Origin: Atherinomorus stipes
Lineage: Eukaryota; Chordata; Actinopteri; Atheriniformes; Atherinidae
Assembly (NCBI GenBank): GCA_023101725.1
Contig: JALJCO010003959.1
Coordinates: forward strand, 1-64,000
Length of the DNA stretch: 64,000 nt
Reading direction: 5' to 3'
Under the pieces are notes generated by a model that worked only from the letters and a program-made list of their open reading frames with translations, did not search any database and was not told where the DNA came from. Within the stretch, counting starts at the first letter, position 1. Every line of letters begins with the position of its first letter. Made by a program: the position numbers and the translations under genes. This document shows positions 9,984 to 21,538 of the stretch, piece by piece.

Positions 9984-11557
9984 AGGTAGAGTCCGAAGTT
10001 TCCCCCCTGAAAATAAATGTTCGACTTGCTCAAGTGAAATCCCTCTCAAACCGTGCCTTTGGGCCTCTACTCGCGTGCAGTAGAGCGTTTGAATGCAACT
10101 CTCGCTCCCCCTGCTTGTAATTCGCTCTTTCATTTTGTTTTGGTGTGTTCAGGACGTTTCTGGGTGAAGATTTCTGTTTATATTACCAGCCAATGACAGA
10201 ACTAAGAGCATGATGCTGTGTGGGAATAAGCTCATGGTTGGAGCAGACGCCAGTCACTGGAACTCTCGAAGGAAAAAAAAAAGAAAGAAAAAAGGCGGAT
10301 GCACCGAAGAAAAGGTAAGAGCTTTAGATAGTGCACGTTGGAAAACCAGGGTAAATATTGGTTTGGCTTTTACCCGCTTCTGAGCTCTGAAGGAGAGGCT
10401 TGAAGTAGGGATGCACCGATCCGCCTTTTTTGGGCACCGATCCGATCCGATATTTGATGTTTCGGTATCTGCCGATACCGATCCAATACCGATCCAGAAA
10501 AAGAAGAGAAAAAAACAGCATGGTACTGTTTGACGGCACACCTCGTTGTGTGAAAACAGACTGGGATCTTTCTTTTGTGCAAGGCAACATCAGACTTGGC
10601 TTTAAAATATTTTTGCCAGTTTTTTTTTTTTTTTAAAAGGAGATAAATGTTCTGAATTACTTATTTAACAACTGCACACACAGCAATCTTAAATAAACTT
10701 TAACAATCTTAAAGCAGCTTCACAAGCCTGCTCACATGTGTAAAAATATAACAAAACGTCCTGGTTCAGTCAGTGCAGTTAAATAAATGCAAAATAATAA
10801 TAAAAATAAATGGCCTAATAAAGGAGCTGAAATTGAGAAAAAAAATCTCCACTAGTTTGGTTGGTAGATAAATTCAAATCAGCAAATCATCTTTTTAAAA
10901 TGGTTTGGTACGATTATGAAAAGAGAAATGAAAGATCCACGACAAAAGCAGCTGAATAAACAAACGCTTCATCAGAGTTTTAACACGGAGGTCATTTCTA
11001 AACAGCGGATTGGATTAAAAAAAAAAAAAAAAATCTCTCACACTGCACCGGATGCCGGTGGATACCCTCCGTTATAAAACTGGTCATGTCCAAAACGATT
11101 TAACAGTATTTTCTACTTTCTCCGCGACCTGTCCGCACCCGCAGGATTTTTACCTGTGAAATGTGGAAACCGAACCGCTGTAGGACTGTTGTTAGAGCAG
11201 CGACAGAACACAGGCAGCCTGCTAGCAGCTAACAGCTGCGACTCTGGCCTTGTAAACAAACAGCCTCCACGTGCTGCGTTGGCAGTGCGTGCTGTCACTT
11301 AAAGGGGCAGCATAGAAATACACTGAATAGATCTGCACCTACGGATCGGCTCATGTTTACCCCTACCAATTTTTACCGATCTAGGATTTTTTTCTATATC
11401 GGAGCCGATACCGATCTGAAGATCGGATCAGTGCATCCCTAGCTTGATGCTGAATAGGCTGAAGAATGAGGCGGCTGTTAGCCTGAGAGGGAGAGGCGCT
11501 CAGTTTGAATGCTGTTGTTTCCAAACAGAAACGCTGCAGGGACTTCGGACTCTACCT
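9984..11557. mobile_element. TTAA element, AGGTAGAGTCCG family, copy 1
   Basis: The termini are AGGTAGAGTCCGAAGT and its inverse, flanked by TTAA at 9980-9983 and 11558-11561. The internal sequence is shared with copies at 39074-40496 and 44350-45615 (for example the CTTCAAGCCTCTCCTTC stretch near their ends). It is interrupted by a hAT at 10406-11441; without it the element is about 540 bp. No transposase is visible, so it is non-autonomous. Confidence 0.85.
10406..11441. mobile_element. Non-autonomous hAT, TAGGGATGCACCGATC termini
   Basis: The TIRs are TAGGGATGCACCGATCCG and its inverse, with subterminal CCGATAC repeats. They are flanked by 8-bp GCTTGAAG (10398-10405) and GCTTGATG (11442-11449), which differ at one base. 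No coding region is recognised. A related element with TAGAGATGCACCGATC ends is at 54623-56031. Confidence 0.88.
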
Positions 11558-11561
11558 TTAA

Positions 11562-11817
11562 ATGCCTAAAGGATGTCATTGTTATTATTTTAACCACTCC
11601 AAATGTAGATTAAATCTGCATTCTGTTAATGATCTTTTTCATCATCCATGACCACTGAATTATTAAAATGAATAAATACATATGGCCCTTCAGCTTCAGA
11701 AAAGTTCCGGAGACCCTGCAAACTCTCATAACTCATCTCATCTCAACAGTTTTGGGTAAACTTGAGTAACATTATTTTAGATTAGGTCTTTATTGTCAGT
11801 GTTACAGAATATAGTAT
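11562..11817. repeat. Duplicated block, left copy, segment 2
   Basis: This aligns to about 56835-57095, sharing ATGCCTAAAGGATGT, the CATCATCCATGACCACTGAA stretch and TATGGCCCTTCAGCTTCAG. It ends at the GTAT target of the Gypsy element. The right copy continues uninterrupted here. Confidence 0.88.
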
Positions 11818-12795
11818 TGTAGTGAGAAATGGTGGAAGTGTTGGTGAGAGTGAGGAGGGAGCAGATCAGGTAATCACCAGATTACCTGAGTGGCAGCACC
11901 TGGGAGGTGAGTGAGCGGCAGAGGTTACTAAGGGTGCTCAGTCAGTGTGTTGGGGGTTGCGGAGAGTGGAGCTTGGTTACTGTTACAGGGCTGTAGCCCA
12001 GCCAAGCAAACTGTTAGTGCTCGGTGGGTATTGGGGGGAGGTTGCCGATCGCAGCTGTTTAGGGCTGCCGGCGGCGAAGATAGCCAGGGGGCAGTAGGGC
12101 CAGGCTGGCGAGTAGGCAGGGAAAATAAGAGTGAGAGGGAACGCATAGGAGCACGCCTTTCCACTCTTCAGCCAAGCAAGAGGGTCTCCTGCTGTCTGTG
12201 GAGATACCTCACCACGCGGGACTCAGTAGGCCCCTGCAAGCCTAATCCGGTTGGGCCAGCCCGCACCAAAGCTTAGACCCCAGGGGAGGGTCTCAATCGC
12301 CTGGAGAGCTAAGTGGCTTTTTAGTTATCAGTAAATGTATGTATGTATGTGTGTGTGGGTGTGTGAGGGATTTTATAGATCTTAATTGCAGTCAGTGGGG
12401 AAATCTAGTTGGAGTAAAAGTCAGAGTTCAGATTGTAAGATGGTTACTCTCTGCTGGCCTTACAGTGATATGCGGGGTGGGATTTAGTGTGGCTCCACTT
12501 GCTGTGGTTGAGTTTGCTGTGGATTTGTTTAGGAGCCTCGATTGCAGTGTTGTGTGCAGTGCCTTTGGTTGGTGTGTGGCTGGTTTTGCCTGGTGGCTCT
12601 TCCCATCACATGGTATTCATTGGGGCCGCCAGTGGCGGGGACTGTCCTTATTTAAGCTGACCTTAACTGGCTCCTTTACAGGTTCAATACTGGCTGCCTT
12701 ATGCATTGTAATTAATAAAGCTGATTATTCATAACGATACCCTCTGCTTCCCCTCATCTGTGCCTGAAGAAACCCTACCAATAACAAATACTACA
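11818..12795 (+). repeat. Gypsy 5' LTR
   Basis: It starts TGTAGTGAGAAATGG and ends AAATACTACA (TG...CA). It holds a probable core promoter TATTTAAG at 12649-12656 and a poly(A) signal AATAAA at 12714-12719. A short TATG/TG-rich stretch lies at 12332-12365. ORFs within it are incidental; the same frames recur in the 3' LTR. Confidence 0.93.
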
Positions 12796-12796
12796 C

Positions 12797-12815
12797 TGGT
12801 GGCAGCGGTGGGATT
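12797..12815 (+). promoter_or_regulatory. Primer binding site, tRNA-Leu type
   Basis: TGGTGGCAGCGGTGGGATT lies one base after the 5' LTR. It is the complement of the 3' end of vertebrate tRNA-Leu (AAG/TAG type, ending CCGCTGCCA plus CCA). It would prime minus-strand DNA synthesis. Confidence 0.85.
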
Positions 12816-12853
12816 TTGTTGGTGCCTGGTAGATTTATAATAAATCCCTGACA

Positions 12854-13759
12854 ATGTCTGAGGCAGAAGGAAGTCAGGCAGCAGCAGCAGGTGGTGGGCA
12901 CAGTACCAGTCCAAACATACAGCCTGCTGTGCTGCGCCCAGCTCGGCCTGTATTTATGCCAGAGACATTCACAGGAGTTGGGCGTGAATGGTCTGACTGG
13001 TCAGAGCAATTTGAGTTTGCTGCAGAGGTTAATCAGTGGGAGGAGGGGCTCAAACTTAAGTTTATGTCTCTTTTGTTGGCTGGTCGGGCAAGAGATATAT
13101 ACAGTGGGTTGCCTGCAGTAGCTAAAAGTAACTATGCACAGTTAAAATCTGCTTTGACTCGTTGTTTTGAGCCTTCTGACAGTGACGACTGGAGTAGAGC
13201 TAGTTTCACATCAAGACGGCGACAACCCCATGAAAGTGCTAGGGAATTCGGTAATTCTCTGAGAAGGCTGGTAGCTCGCGCATATCCTATTGCTGATGAG
13301 GTGACCCGTGATATGTTGGCAAGAGACCAGTTTATCCTGCACTTTGCCACAGGAGATTTCCGGGTGAATTTGAGAGCTGCAAAGCCAAAAACTTTAGAGG
13401 AGGCTATTAATTTGTCCTCAGAAATGGAGCTGCTAAGGAATCTGGAGCAGACTCACTTTGCCCCAGAGTCCAATGTAATGGGTGTGTCTGTGACTAAATC
13501 TAGCAGCGATGAGCAGATGGGAATGGTGTTGGGAATGATGGAGGAGTTGAGGCAGGAGGTTCGTAGCTTGCAGTCTGCTGTTAAAAACCTGCAGTTAGCC
13601 CAAATACCGGCAGCCCCCCCAAAGACTGAGAATCCAGGGAGTAATCAAAGGGGGCCAAGTCGTGGTCCTAATAGACCCCGGGATGCAACGGGGAGTTGTT
13701 GGGAGTGTGGCTGCATTAGACATCGCAGACGAGATTGTCCTTATTTGCAGGAAAACTAG
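12854..13759 (+). CDS. gag: Gypsy Gag protein
   Basis: An intact 301-codon frame starts at ATG 12854, shortly after the primer binding site. The capsid-like region (residues ~35-200) has the usual FTGVGREWSDWSEQF and LLLAGRARDIY blocks. It is followed by a coiled-coil-like segment and one zinc knuckle C282-x2-C285-x4-H290-x4-C295 at the C-terminus, which binds RNA. It ends with TAG; pol follows in a different frame. Gag is the only unbroken gene of the element. Confidence 0.9.
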   Translation: MSEAEGSQAAAAGGGHSTSPNIQPAVLRPARPVFMPETFTGVGREWSDWSEQFEFAAEVNQWEEGLKLKFMSLLLAGRARDIYSGLPAVAKSNYAQLKSALTRCFEPSDSDDWSRASFTSRRRQPHESAREFGNSLRRLVARAYPIADEVTRDMLARDQFILHFATGDFRVNLRAAKPKTLEEAINLSSEMELLRNLEQTHFAPESNVMGVSVTKSSSDEQMGMVLGMMEELRQEVRSLQSAVKNLQLAQIPAAPPKTENPGSNQRGPSRGPNRPRDATGSCWECGCIRHRRRDCPYLQEN

Positions 13760-16700
13760 AGGGGGCAGGTATAGCAGGCCAACTGCCTGCCCCCAATCAA
13801 ACTATTACATCTGTGGCCTCTGCTGGTAGATTGAGTGGTGCAGGGTATATCAAGGGGAAAGTTGGGGGAGTTGAAACTTTGCTGTTGGTGGACAGTGGAG
13901 CAACTCTCTCTGTCATTCCAAAGAATTTATGGCTGGACATGACAAAGGGGGGGGTCTGAGTTGACAGGGTACACAGGGGATGTTTCTGCTGCAAATGGTG
14001 GGGGAATGGTAATCTTGGGGAAATGGCAGACAGTCTGTCAGTTAGATTCCTTGGCCTTGGTTGCAGAATTTTTGGTTGCTGACGTGCCCTCTCAGGAAAT
14101 TCTCCTTGGATTTGACTTTCTGTGCAAATATGGTGCTGTGTTGGACTTTGGGAAAAAAGAATGTCGGGTGATGGGCAAGCTGCTCCCTCTCTTGGTACCA
14201 GCTGATATGGATGCACCCAAAACGGTGATAGTCTCCACAGATACAGTGATTCCTCCCCGAAGTGAAATTATCATTACTGGGAAAATGGAATCTGTTTTTG
14301 CACCTGGTCGAGTTGGGATGTTTGAGCCCTCAGACTCGGTGACTGATCACTGCAATGTCATGGTGGCCAGAGTTGTTTGTTGCACAGATCCGGGCTTTGT
14401 GCCAGTCCGTGTGATTAATGTGACTAATGAGGCCCTTACCCTAAAGGAAGGAGTGAAATTAGGTATGTTGCACACGGATATTGAAGTGGCAAATAAAGCT
14501 GAACATTTGGGAGTAAATGAGTGTTCTGGGGCTCCCCCTGGGTCCTGGTCAGTGGACAGCTTATTAACTAACTTGGGGCTCCACCAGAAAGGGTTTGAGG
14601 TACAGGAGTTGGCAGCAGTTCGAGACTTGTTGTTACGTAACTTATCAGTTTTTAGTACAGGTGACCATGATTTGGGGAGAACTCACATGACTTTACATCA
14701 GATTGACACTGGTGATGCTAAGCCTGTTAAGTTAGCTCCCCGAAGGGTTCCTCTTCATTTACAGCAGGAGGTGGCAGAGCATCTTAAACAGATGTTGGAC
14801 CATGACATTGTACAACCATCTCATAGCCCCTGGGCAGCCCCAGTGGTTCTGGTTCGTAAGCGGGATGGGGGCTTCGATTTTGCATTGACTATCGCAAATT
14901 AAATGAAGTGACACAAAAAGATGCTTACCCTCTCCCTCGCATAGATGATGCGCTGGACTGTTTAAGTAAAGCATGCTGGTTCTCGACACTCGACTTGGCA
15001 AGTGGTTACTGGCAAGTTGAGGTAGACCCAAAAGACAGACAAAAGACTGCCTTTATAACGCGACAAGGCCTTTTTGAGTTCAATGTGTTGAGCTTTGGGT
15101 TATGCAATAGCCCCGGGACATTCCAGAGGTTGATGGACCTGGTATTAGCAGACCTGCAGTGGACAACCTGCTTAGTTTATTTAGATGACATCATTGTTTT
15201 TGGCCGCACATTTCACGAACATCTGTCCCGGTTGGACGAGGTACTGACCAAATTGCGGCAGGCCAACCTAAAGGTGAAACCTGCAAAGTGCAATTTATTT
15301 TCACCACAGGTGCAGTACTTGGGGCATATTATTTCAGCCCAGGGGGTCGAAGCTGATCCAGCAAAAGTTGAAGCAGTGTGGCAGTGGCCTGTGCCAAAGA
15401 ACCAGACAGAGGTGAAAAGTTTTGTGGGACTGGCCTCATATTATCGGAGGTTTGTGAAAGGATTTGCAGAGATAGCTCGCCCCCTGCATCAGCTGACTGA
15501 AAAGGGGAGACGATTCAAATGGACTGATGTGTGTCAGTCGGCCTTTGAAAAGCTGAAGTGTAGTTTGATGTCAGCCCCCATTCTTGCCTATCCTGATCCA
15601 CACGATGTTTATTTTGGACACGGATGCCAGTGATGCTGGCATCGGTGCAGTTTTGTCACAGGAGGAGGCAGGATATGAGAGAGTCATAGCCTATGCCAGT
15701 CGTGCCCTGACCAAACAGGAAAGGAAGTATGCTACCACAAAAAAAGAACTACTGAGTATGGTTACCTTCACAAAACACTTTAAACATTACCTGTTGGGTA
15801 AAGAGTTTGTGTTAAGGACAGATCATGGTTCACTGAGATGGTTGCATAATTTCCAGGGCTTGGAGGGACAGCTGGTAAGGTGGCTAGAGCAGCTGGCCAA
15901 CTTTCAGTATAAAATCGTGCACCGCCCTGGCAGAGTCCATTCTAATGCTGATGCACTCTCAAGGCTTCCAGCATTTCTGTCAAATGAACTTGCCCCTCTG
16001 GAGCAAAGAGACAAGGTGTCATCTCCAGTAACCCACCCCATATGTGCGGTACTACCTAGTGGGCCCCAGGACCAATGTGACACAGGAGATGTGGATGAGC
16101 TGATGGAGGCTTAAAGAGAGGATGCTGAGCTTACACAAATCATCTCTTTGATGGAAAGAGGGGTAGATGGGCAGCATAGGGAACCTCCAGATGAGCTGAA
16201 AAGTTTTGCACCAGTGTGGGGCCAGTTGCGGATGCAGGGCGGAAGGCTGGTCAGAATACCACCTGCTGGCTCAGATGCCGCTGAGCAAGTGCAGGTGGTG
16301 CTCCCCAGTTCTCTGATCCCAAAAGTGTTGAAACAGCTACATAACTCTGACTGCAGGTCATCTGGGTATACAGAAGATGCAGGCTAAGGTGAAAGATCGC
16401 TTTTATTGGCCAGGGTGGTTCGAGGCTGTGAAACGCTGGTGTCGAGAGTGTGTGGACTGTGGGTCCCGGAAATCTGTGGGGCCACAGCCTTGTGCCCCCC
16501 TTCAGTTAACACCAGCTTCGAGGCCCTTTGAGCGGGTGGCGGTGGATGTCCTGGGGCCTTTACCAGAAACGACAAGCAAGAATAAGTATATCTTGGTTAT
16601 TGGGGATTATTTTTCTAAATGGACGGAGGCATTCCCTATCCCCAATCAGGAAGCACAGACTGTAGCCAAGGTTTTGGTAGAGGGTTGGGTTTGCCGGCTG

Positions 16701-17816
16701 GGGGCCCCCCGTACTGTTCATACGGACCAAGGGAGAAATTTTGAGTCGAGGCTGTTCAAGGAAATGTCAGCTGCTGAACATCCAAAAGACTCGTACATCA
16801 CCATATCACCCACAGTCAGATGGAATGGTTGAAAGGTTTAACCGCACCCCTCTTTCTATGTTATCACCGTTTGTGGAGGACAACCAAACAAACTGGGATG
16901 CTCTTCTGCCTTATGTAATGCTGGCTTATAGAAGTAGCATCCATTCCAGTACTGGGTTCACGCCCTTCGAAGTGGTGTTTGGTCAGGAGATGGTGCTTCC
17001 GGTGGATGTCATGTGGGATGTGGGGGAAAGGCAGAGGTTTTCAGCAGTGACAGATTATGTGTCTCGATTGAAGGACACATTGTCGACAGTCATGGGGCAG
17101 TGAGGAGGCACCAGACTAAAGCATCTGGGAGGCAAAAAGAAATATTTGATGCCAGGGCCCAGTGTCAATATTACTCTGAGGGTGAGCTTGTCTGGGTCCG
17201 CTCTAAGGCTCGGCGTAGGGGTGTCTGTCCCAAGTTGCAGAGGAGATTTAGAGGCCCCTATCGGGTGGTGGAGCGACTAACTGATGTCTTGTATCGGCTG
17301 GAGTCAGTGGAGGGGGGAGCGGAGATGATTGTGCATTTCAACCGACTTAAGACATGTTTTTCCCCTATACCAGAGCCAGCTGTCACATCTGGAGAGGACC
17401 AGAGGGATCCACCAGAACCAGTGGTCATAACAGCACCTGGGGCGCAGAGGCAGGCTCAGCAGAGCCTGCAACCGGATACAAGTGGCAGCGCAAGTTGGGC
17501 CCCGTGGCGTGCTGTGGAGCCGGGTGTTGTGTCGGGAGAGGAGTCGAGAGATCCACCAGTGCAGACGGCTGAACCGACGGGAATCGGGACACATGGGAGT
17601 GATCAGCAGATTCAGCCGCCAGATGCAGGCAGTAGTACGGGCCTACACAGTACATTGGAGTCAGCCACCTCATCTGGAGAAGATCAGAGGGATCCACCAG
17701 GATGTATACGTCCACAGCAGCGTCAAGCTGCGGAGGAGGTGCAAGGACAGGCTTCTGAGGGTGTGTCTAGGAGCCAGGAGTTTTTGGTTGCAGCATCCAA
17801 GCGGGGCCTGTTTTGA
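13760..17816 (+). pseudogene. pol: Gypsy Pol (protease, RT, RNase H, integrase), broken
   Basis: Domains in order: aspartic protease (VDSGAT, Asp at 13891), RT (YLDD at 15178-15189), RNase H (DTDAS, KKELL, RTDHGS, NADALSR, 15600-15960), and integrase with a zinc region (WCRECVDC) and D, D, E at 16545, 16725 and 16831. Catalytic residues are all present. Breaks: shifts near 13955 (G run), 14880, 15610, 16365, 16790 and 17095, plus an in-frame TAA at 16112-16114. The C-terminal tail after the integrase core holds three imperfect repeats of the SGEDQRDPP type (about 17388, 17536 and 17672). No env frame is seen. The element cannot move by itself. Confidence 0.92.
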
Positions 17817-17951
17817 TGCAGAGTGAGGGAGGGGGAAGGATGTGAACTGGAGCAGTGGCGCTTTCCAGGTACCACGTCCGCAGCGGCAGAGGCGGCCACC
17901 ACAGTGGTCCAAGGATTTTGAGATGTCCTGACTCGAGGACGAGTCAACTGT

Positions 17952-17965
17952 AAGGTGGGGAGAAG
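17952..17965 (+). promoter_or_regulatory. Gypsy polypurine tract
   Basis: AAGGTGGGGAGAAG is an uninterrupted purine run directly before the 3' LTR, the place where plus-strand DNA synthesis is primed. Confidence 0.85.
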
Positions 17966-18950
17966 TGTAGTGTGAGAAATGGTGGAAGTGTTGGAGAGAG
18001 TGAGGAGGGGAGCAGATCAGGTAATCACCAGATTACCTGAGTGGCAGCACCTGGGAGGTGAGTGAGCGGCAGAGGTTACTAAGGGTGCTCAGTCAGTGTG
18101 CTGGGGTTATGGAGAGTGGAGCTTGGTTACTGTTACAGGGCTGTAGCCCAGCCAAGCAAACTGTTAGGTGCTCGGTGGGTATTGGGGGGAGGTTGCCGAT
18201 CGCAGCTGTTTAGGGCTGCCGGCGGCGAAGATAGCCAGGGGGCAGTAGGGCCAGGCTGGCGAGTAGGCAGGGAAAAATAAGAGTGAGAGGGAAACGCATA
18301 GGGAGCACGCCTTTCCACTCTTCAGCCAAGCAAGAGGGTCTCCTGCTGTCTGTGGAGATACCTCACCACGCGGGACTCAGTAGGCCCCTGCAAGCCTAAT
18401 CCGGTTGGGCCAGCCCGCACCAAAGCTTAGACCCCAGGGGAGGGTCTCAATCGCCTGGAGAGCTAAGTGGCTTTTTAGTTATCAGTAAATGTATGTATGT
18501 ATGTGTGTGTGGGTGTGTGAGGGATTTTATAGATCTTAATTGCAGTCAGTGGGGAAATCTAGTTGGAGTAAAAAGTAAGAGTTCAGATTGTAAGATGGTT
18601 ACTCTCTGCTGGCCTTACAGTGATATGCGGGGTGGGATTTAGTGTGGCTCCACTTGCTGTGGTTGAGTTTGCTGTGGATTTGTTTAGGAGCCTCGATTGC
18701 AGTGTTGTGTGCAGTGCCTTTGGTTGGTGTGTGGCTGGTTTTGCCTGGTGGCTCTTCCCATCACATGGTATTCATTGGGGCCGCCAGTGGCGGGGACTGT
18801 CCTTATTTAAGCTGACCTTAACTGGCTCCTTTACAGGTTCAATACTGGCTGCCTTATGCATTGTAATTAATAAAGCTGATTATTCATAACGATACCCTCT
18901 GCTTCCCCTCATCTGTGCCTGAAGAAACCCTACCAATAACAAATACTACA
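17966..18950 (+). repeat. Gypsy 3' LTR
   Basis: This is nearly identical to 11818-12795, with small differences such as an extra TG after TGTAG and a few single-base indels. It ends AAATACTACA followed by the GTAT duplication. Confidence 0.93.
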
Positions 18951-20160
18951 GTATTTTTTCCCAATTCATTCCAATGTAAATTAAACAAAACTATGCTAAA
19001 ACAATATACAGTATACAAAAGGCAGTAATGTACTGTAACAGCCATGGGTAGAAGCTGTTTATGAGTCTGTTCTTTTCCCCTGAGTTTTCTGTAACTTCTT
19101 CAAGTGGTGCTAAATGGGGTGTGAGAGGTCTTTAAAGATCACACTGACTTGCCATTGGAGTCTAACAGTGCACTACTTGGCCACTGGAACTATGGTGACT
19201 CTGAGGCAGGTAGGAACCTCAGATTGCAGTATTGCCTCGAAGACGGTAAAAACTACTGTGAGTTGCTCTATGCACGCATTAAATATTCTCATACATTTAA
19301 AGTTAATTAATTTTTGTTATGCAAAATACCGGGCTACAGTTTTTGTTCATGTTTTTTCTTTTGTTTTTTGCAATCAAATTATCGTTTATCATGATTAAAT
19401 ATTAATAATTAACAGAAATTGGTGTGCAAAGTGGCCCTTTATAATTAATCAGCCAGTCATAAAAAGCTTGTGGATACATGTTATCTTGTCAAATTGGCAA
19501 GCTGCCTTAAATAGTTTGGTGAGTTCTGTGGTCTGAATGCTAATGTTGACTAATACTTTTCTCACGAACTGCATTCATTCTGAAACAAAGACAGCCACAG
19601 TTATAGATCTCCCATCAAGATACTGTAAAAGCAACAGGATGAATGCAGGCGCTGTTTAGATTCAGCTACATTTTTCAAAACTACAAGTTAAGATGCATAA
19701 TAGAATTTGACCTCAATCTAACAGAACAACAGAAGAAGGGCACGTTAAAATAAGATGAAACTCTGCAGCATGCAGGGCTGCAGTGAGGGCTGGGAAATCA
19801 TCTGCACCTTTACTTTTGAAGCCATGAGACTTTGGTCACTTTTCTTCAGCATTGAATACAAACAAACCCAGACTTGGCATTTTTAATCCATCTATGATCT
19901 TATTTCAACAAATAAAACATTAGTTCAGAACCTGAAAATAAAAATGTATAACCAAAAAAAACCCATTGGTTTTATAAACAGTTGATACATCAAGCAACAC
20001 CTCAGATTGAAAGATTGCAAAGAGTGATTTCTCACATCAGCCAGGGGAAGTGGTTTGTGATGGTACTTTGTTGTTCCTGTCAATTATCAGAAGGATGAAG
20101 GTCCCAAAAAGCATGACAAATGTGACTTCAATCACAAAAAGAAGAAACTAAAACTCAAAC
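18951..20160. repeat. Duplicated block, left copy, segment 3
   Basis: This aligns to about 57095-57690 and 58321-58960. Shared landmarks are GGGGTGTGAGAGGTCT, CTATGGTGACTCTGAGGCAG, ACTCTGCAGCATGCAGGGCT and GGAAGTGGTTTGTGATGGTA. At 19508-19512 it has the empty site of the MITE found at 57695-58316. No gene is recognised; frames are not conserved. Confidence 0.88.
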
Positions 20161-20202
20161 TGTCCTTTTTCTTTCGAGATAAATTTTGTTTTCTTTTGAG
20201 AC

Positions 20203-20356
20203 AAAAAAGTGGCTGGTCACTGCAACATTTTTATCTGTCTTAGACTATGGAGACTTAGTGTATATGAATGCTTCACCTCAATGTCTTCATAAGATTGACA
20301 CTGTTTATCATGCTTCTCTGAGATTCATTACAAACTGTGAATCCTTGACACATCGT
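20203..20356 (+). pseudogene. LINE RT C-terminal fragment, interrupted
   Basis: One frame reads WLVTATFLSVLDYGDLVYMN and then HKIDTVYHASLRFIT and CESLTH, the conserved C-terminal region of fish LINE RT proteins. It stops abruptly at about 20356. The continuation of the same domain is found at 25110-25215. Confidence 0.75.
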
Positions 20357-21538
20357 TAGCCGCTTTCAGACTTTCATTGCGGAACATGAGCGGTAAAGTC
20401 CATCACGCTCTTTAACTGGACTCGTTTCAAACACGCCACTTCCTTGCACACTTATTGCGTTCCAGGCGCTTTCAGACATCAGGAAATGTACATTAGCCAG
20501 CACAGCCACACTCTCCCTTCAACCCTGTCTGAAAGATTTCCTTGTGTGTTCAGCCAAAACAATGTGCCGCAATATTTCCGTTCTTATGACATGGAGGCCA
20601 GTCAGTACATCTCCGAGGTAAAAGACCAAAACCCATGTCTGAATGCAACTTCTATAAAGGATAAAGTCTGTGTGGTGGTTTACTGACGTGTCCTTGCCAC
20701 GTAGTCTTAAACAAACTGTAGATTACGGTGTCCTACAGACAGTTTAACTCAACATGGCATTTGATAGCTGCTTAGGAATTGTAAACAATGGAAGGTCACT
20801 TTAATGCAGACGTGTCTTTAGCAGACTCCAAGGGCTGATGGTCTCTGTAGTTCATTTGGGACATTTGTTAACAGGAAGGAAAGGACTACAGTACAAGCCA
20901 CCGGAAGCCAGATCTTAAGGAACAGGAAGGGTCTCTGGAAACTGGAAAGACTGAACTTAAGCTTGGAGGAGTAGCCAGCTTAGAAACTTGACCGCAGGAC
21001 ACAGAAGCGGAGTCTGATTTACACAGTTCACCACGGTTTATCACTAAGTTATCTTGTAATAAACGTGTAACCTTCAGCGCCGCTCCTGTGATCATTTGCT
21101 GCATCCTCCGGCTCTCTTGCTTGAGCTGGCTGAGCCAACCGTACTGAAAAGGTCTGTACTCTTGTCGTGGTACCCTACTGTCCTCCGGATCCTCCTGAGC
21201 AACAGACATGTAAACGTAAAAGGTTTAAAAATTTTAGTTACATCAAAAATAGATTAATAATGTGACCACTAAGATGCAAGACTGGGGTTCCCCTCCCTAA
21301 AGCAGAAGTATCACTACACCTCCCCCCCTAGCACACAGCAAGTAAAACTCCAAAAAAATAAAACCACACAATGGATGCAATAATTCAACCAGGGGTGAAG
21401 GCAAAAGTGAGTCTGCACAAGAAAGTCTTTAGGTCTAGAACACCCTCTGTCTGCTGTAGTAGAAAAAGGCCCGATAAAATATAACACAAAACCCAGGCTG
21501 ATACCTGAGCAGTCCTTAATGCGTGGGCCCAATCAGCT
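20357..21538. other. Unassigned part of the insertion within a LINE
   Basis: This lies between the broken LINE and the fold-back element. A minus-strand frame at 20886-21209 (107 codons, starting MSVAQEDPEDSRVPRQ) has no domain I recognise. Short phrases such as GCTTTCAGAC recur at 20361 and 20471. It is likely transposon-derived, with no clear termini. Confidence 0.3.

Larger units (their letters stand above)
11818..18950 (+). mobile_element. Ty3/Gypsy LTR retrotransposon, degenerate full-length copy
   Basis: Two LTRs of 978 and 985 bp flank gag and pol, with a tRNA-Leu-type primer binding site and a polypurine tract. A 4-bp duplication GTAT lies at 11814-11817 and 18951-18954. The order protease, RT, RNase H, integrase marks Ty3/Gypsy. 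The LTRs are nearly identical, yet pol carries several frameshifts and a stop. The insertion splits the left copy of the duplicated block; the right copy has the empty site near 57090-57110. Confidence 0.95.

Noticed and set aside
9984..11557. Assignment to piggyBac because of the TTAA target
   Set aside because: piggyBac ends normally start CCC/CCY; AGGTAGAG ends fit better with T2/Kolobok-type MITEs, and no piggyBac transposase is present.
12339..12734. 131-codon frame in the Gypsy 5' LTR (repeated at 18620-18889)
   Set aside because: It lies in LTR sequence covering promoter and poly(A) signals; the upstream part is not open in the other LTR.
17304..17947. Several minus-strand frames antisense to the Gypsy integrase tail
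   Set aside because: They are shadows of the coding strand; none has a domain or start context.
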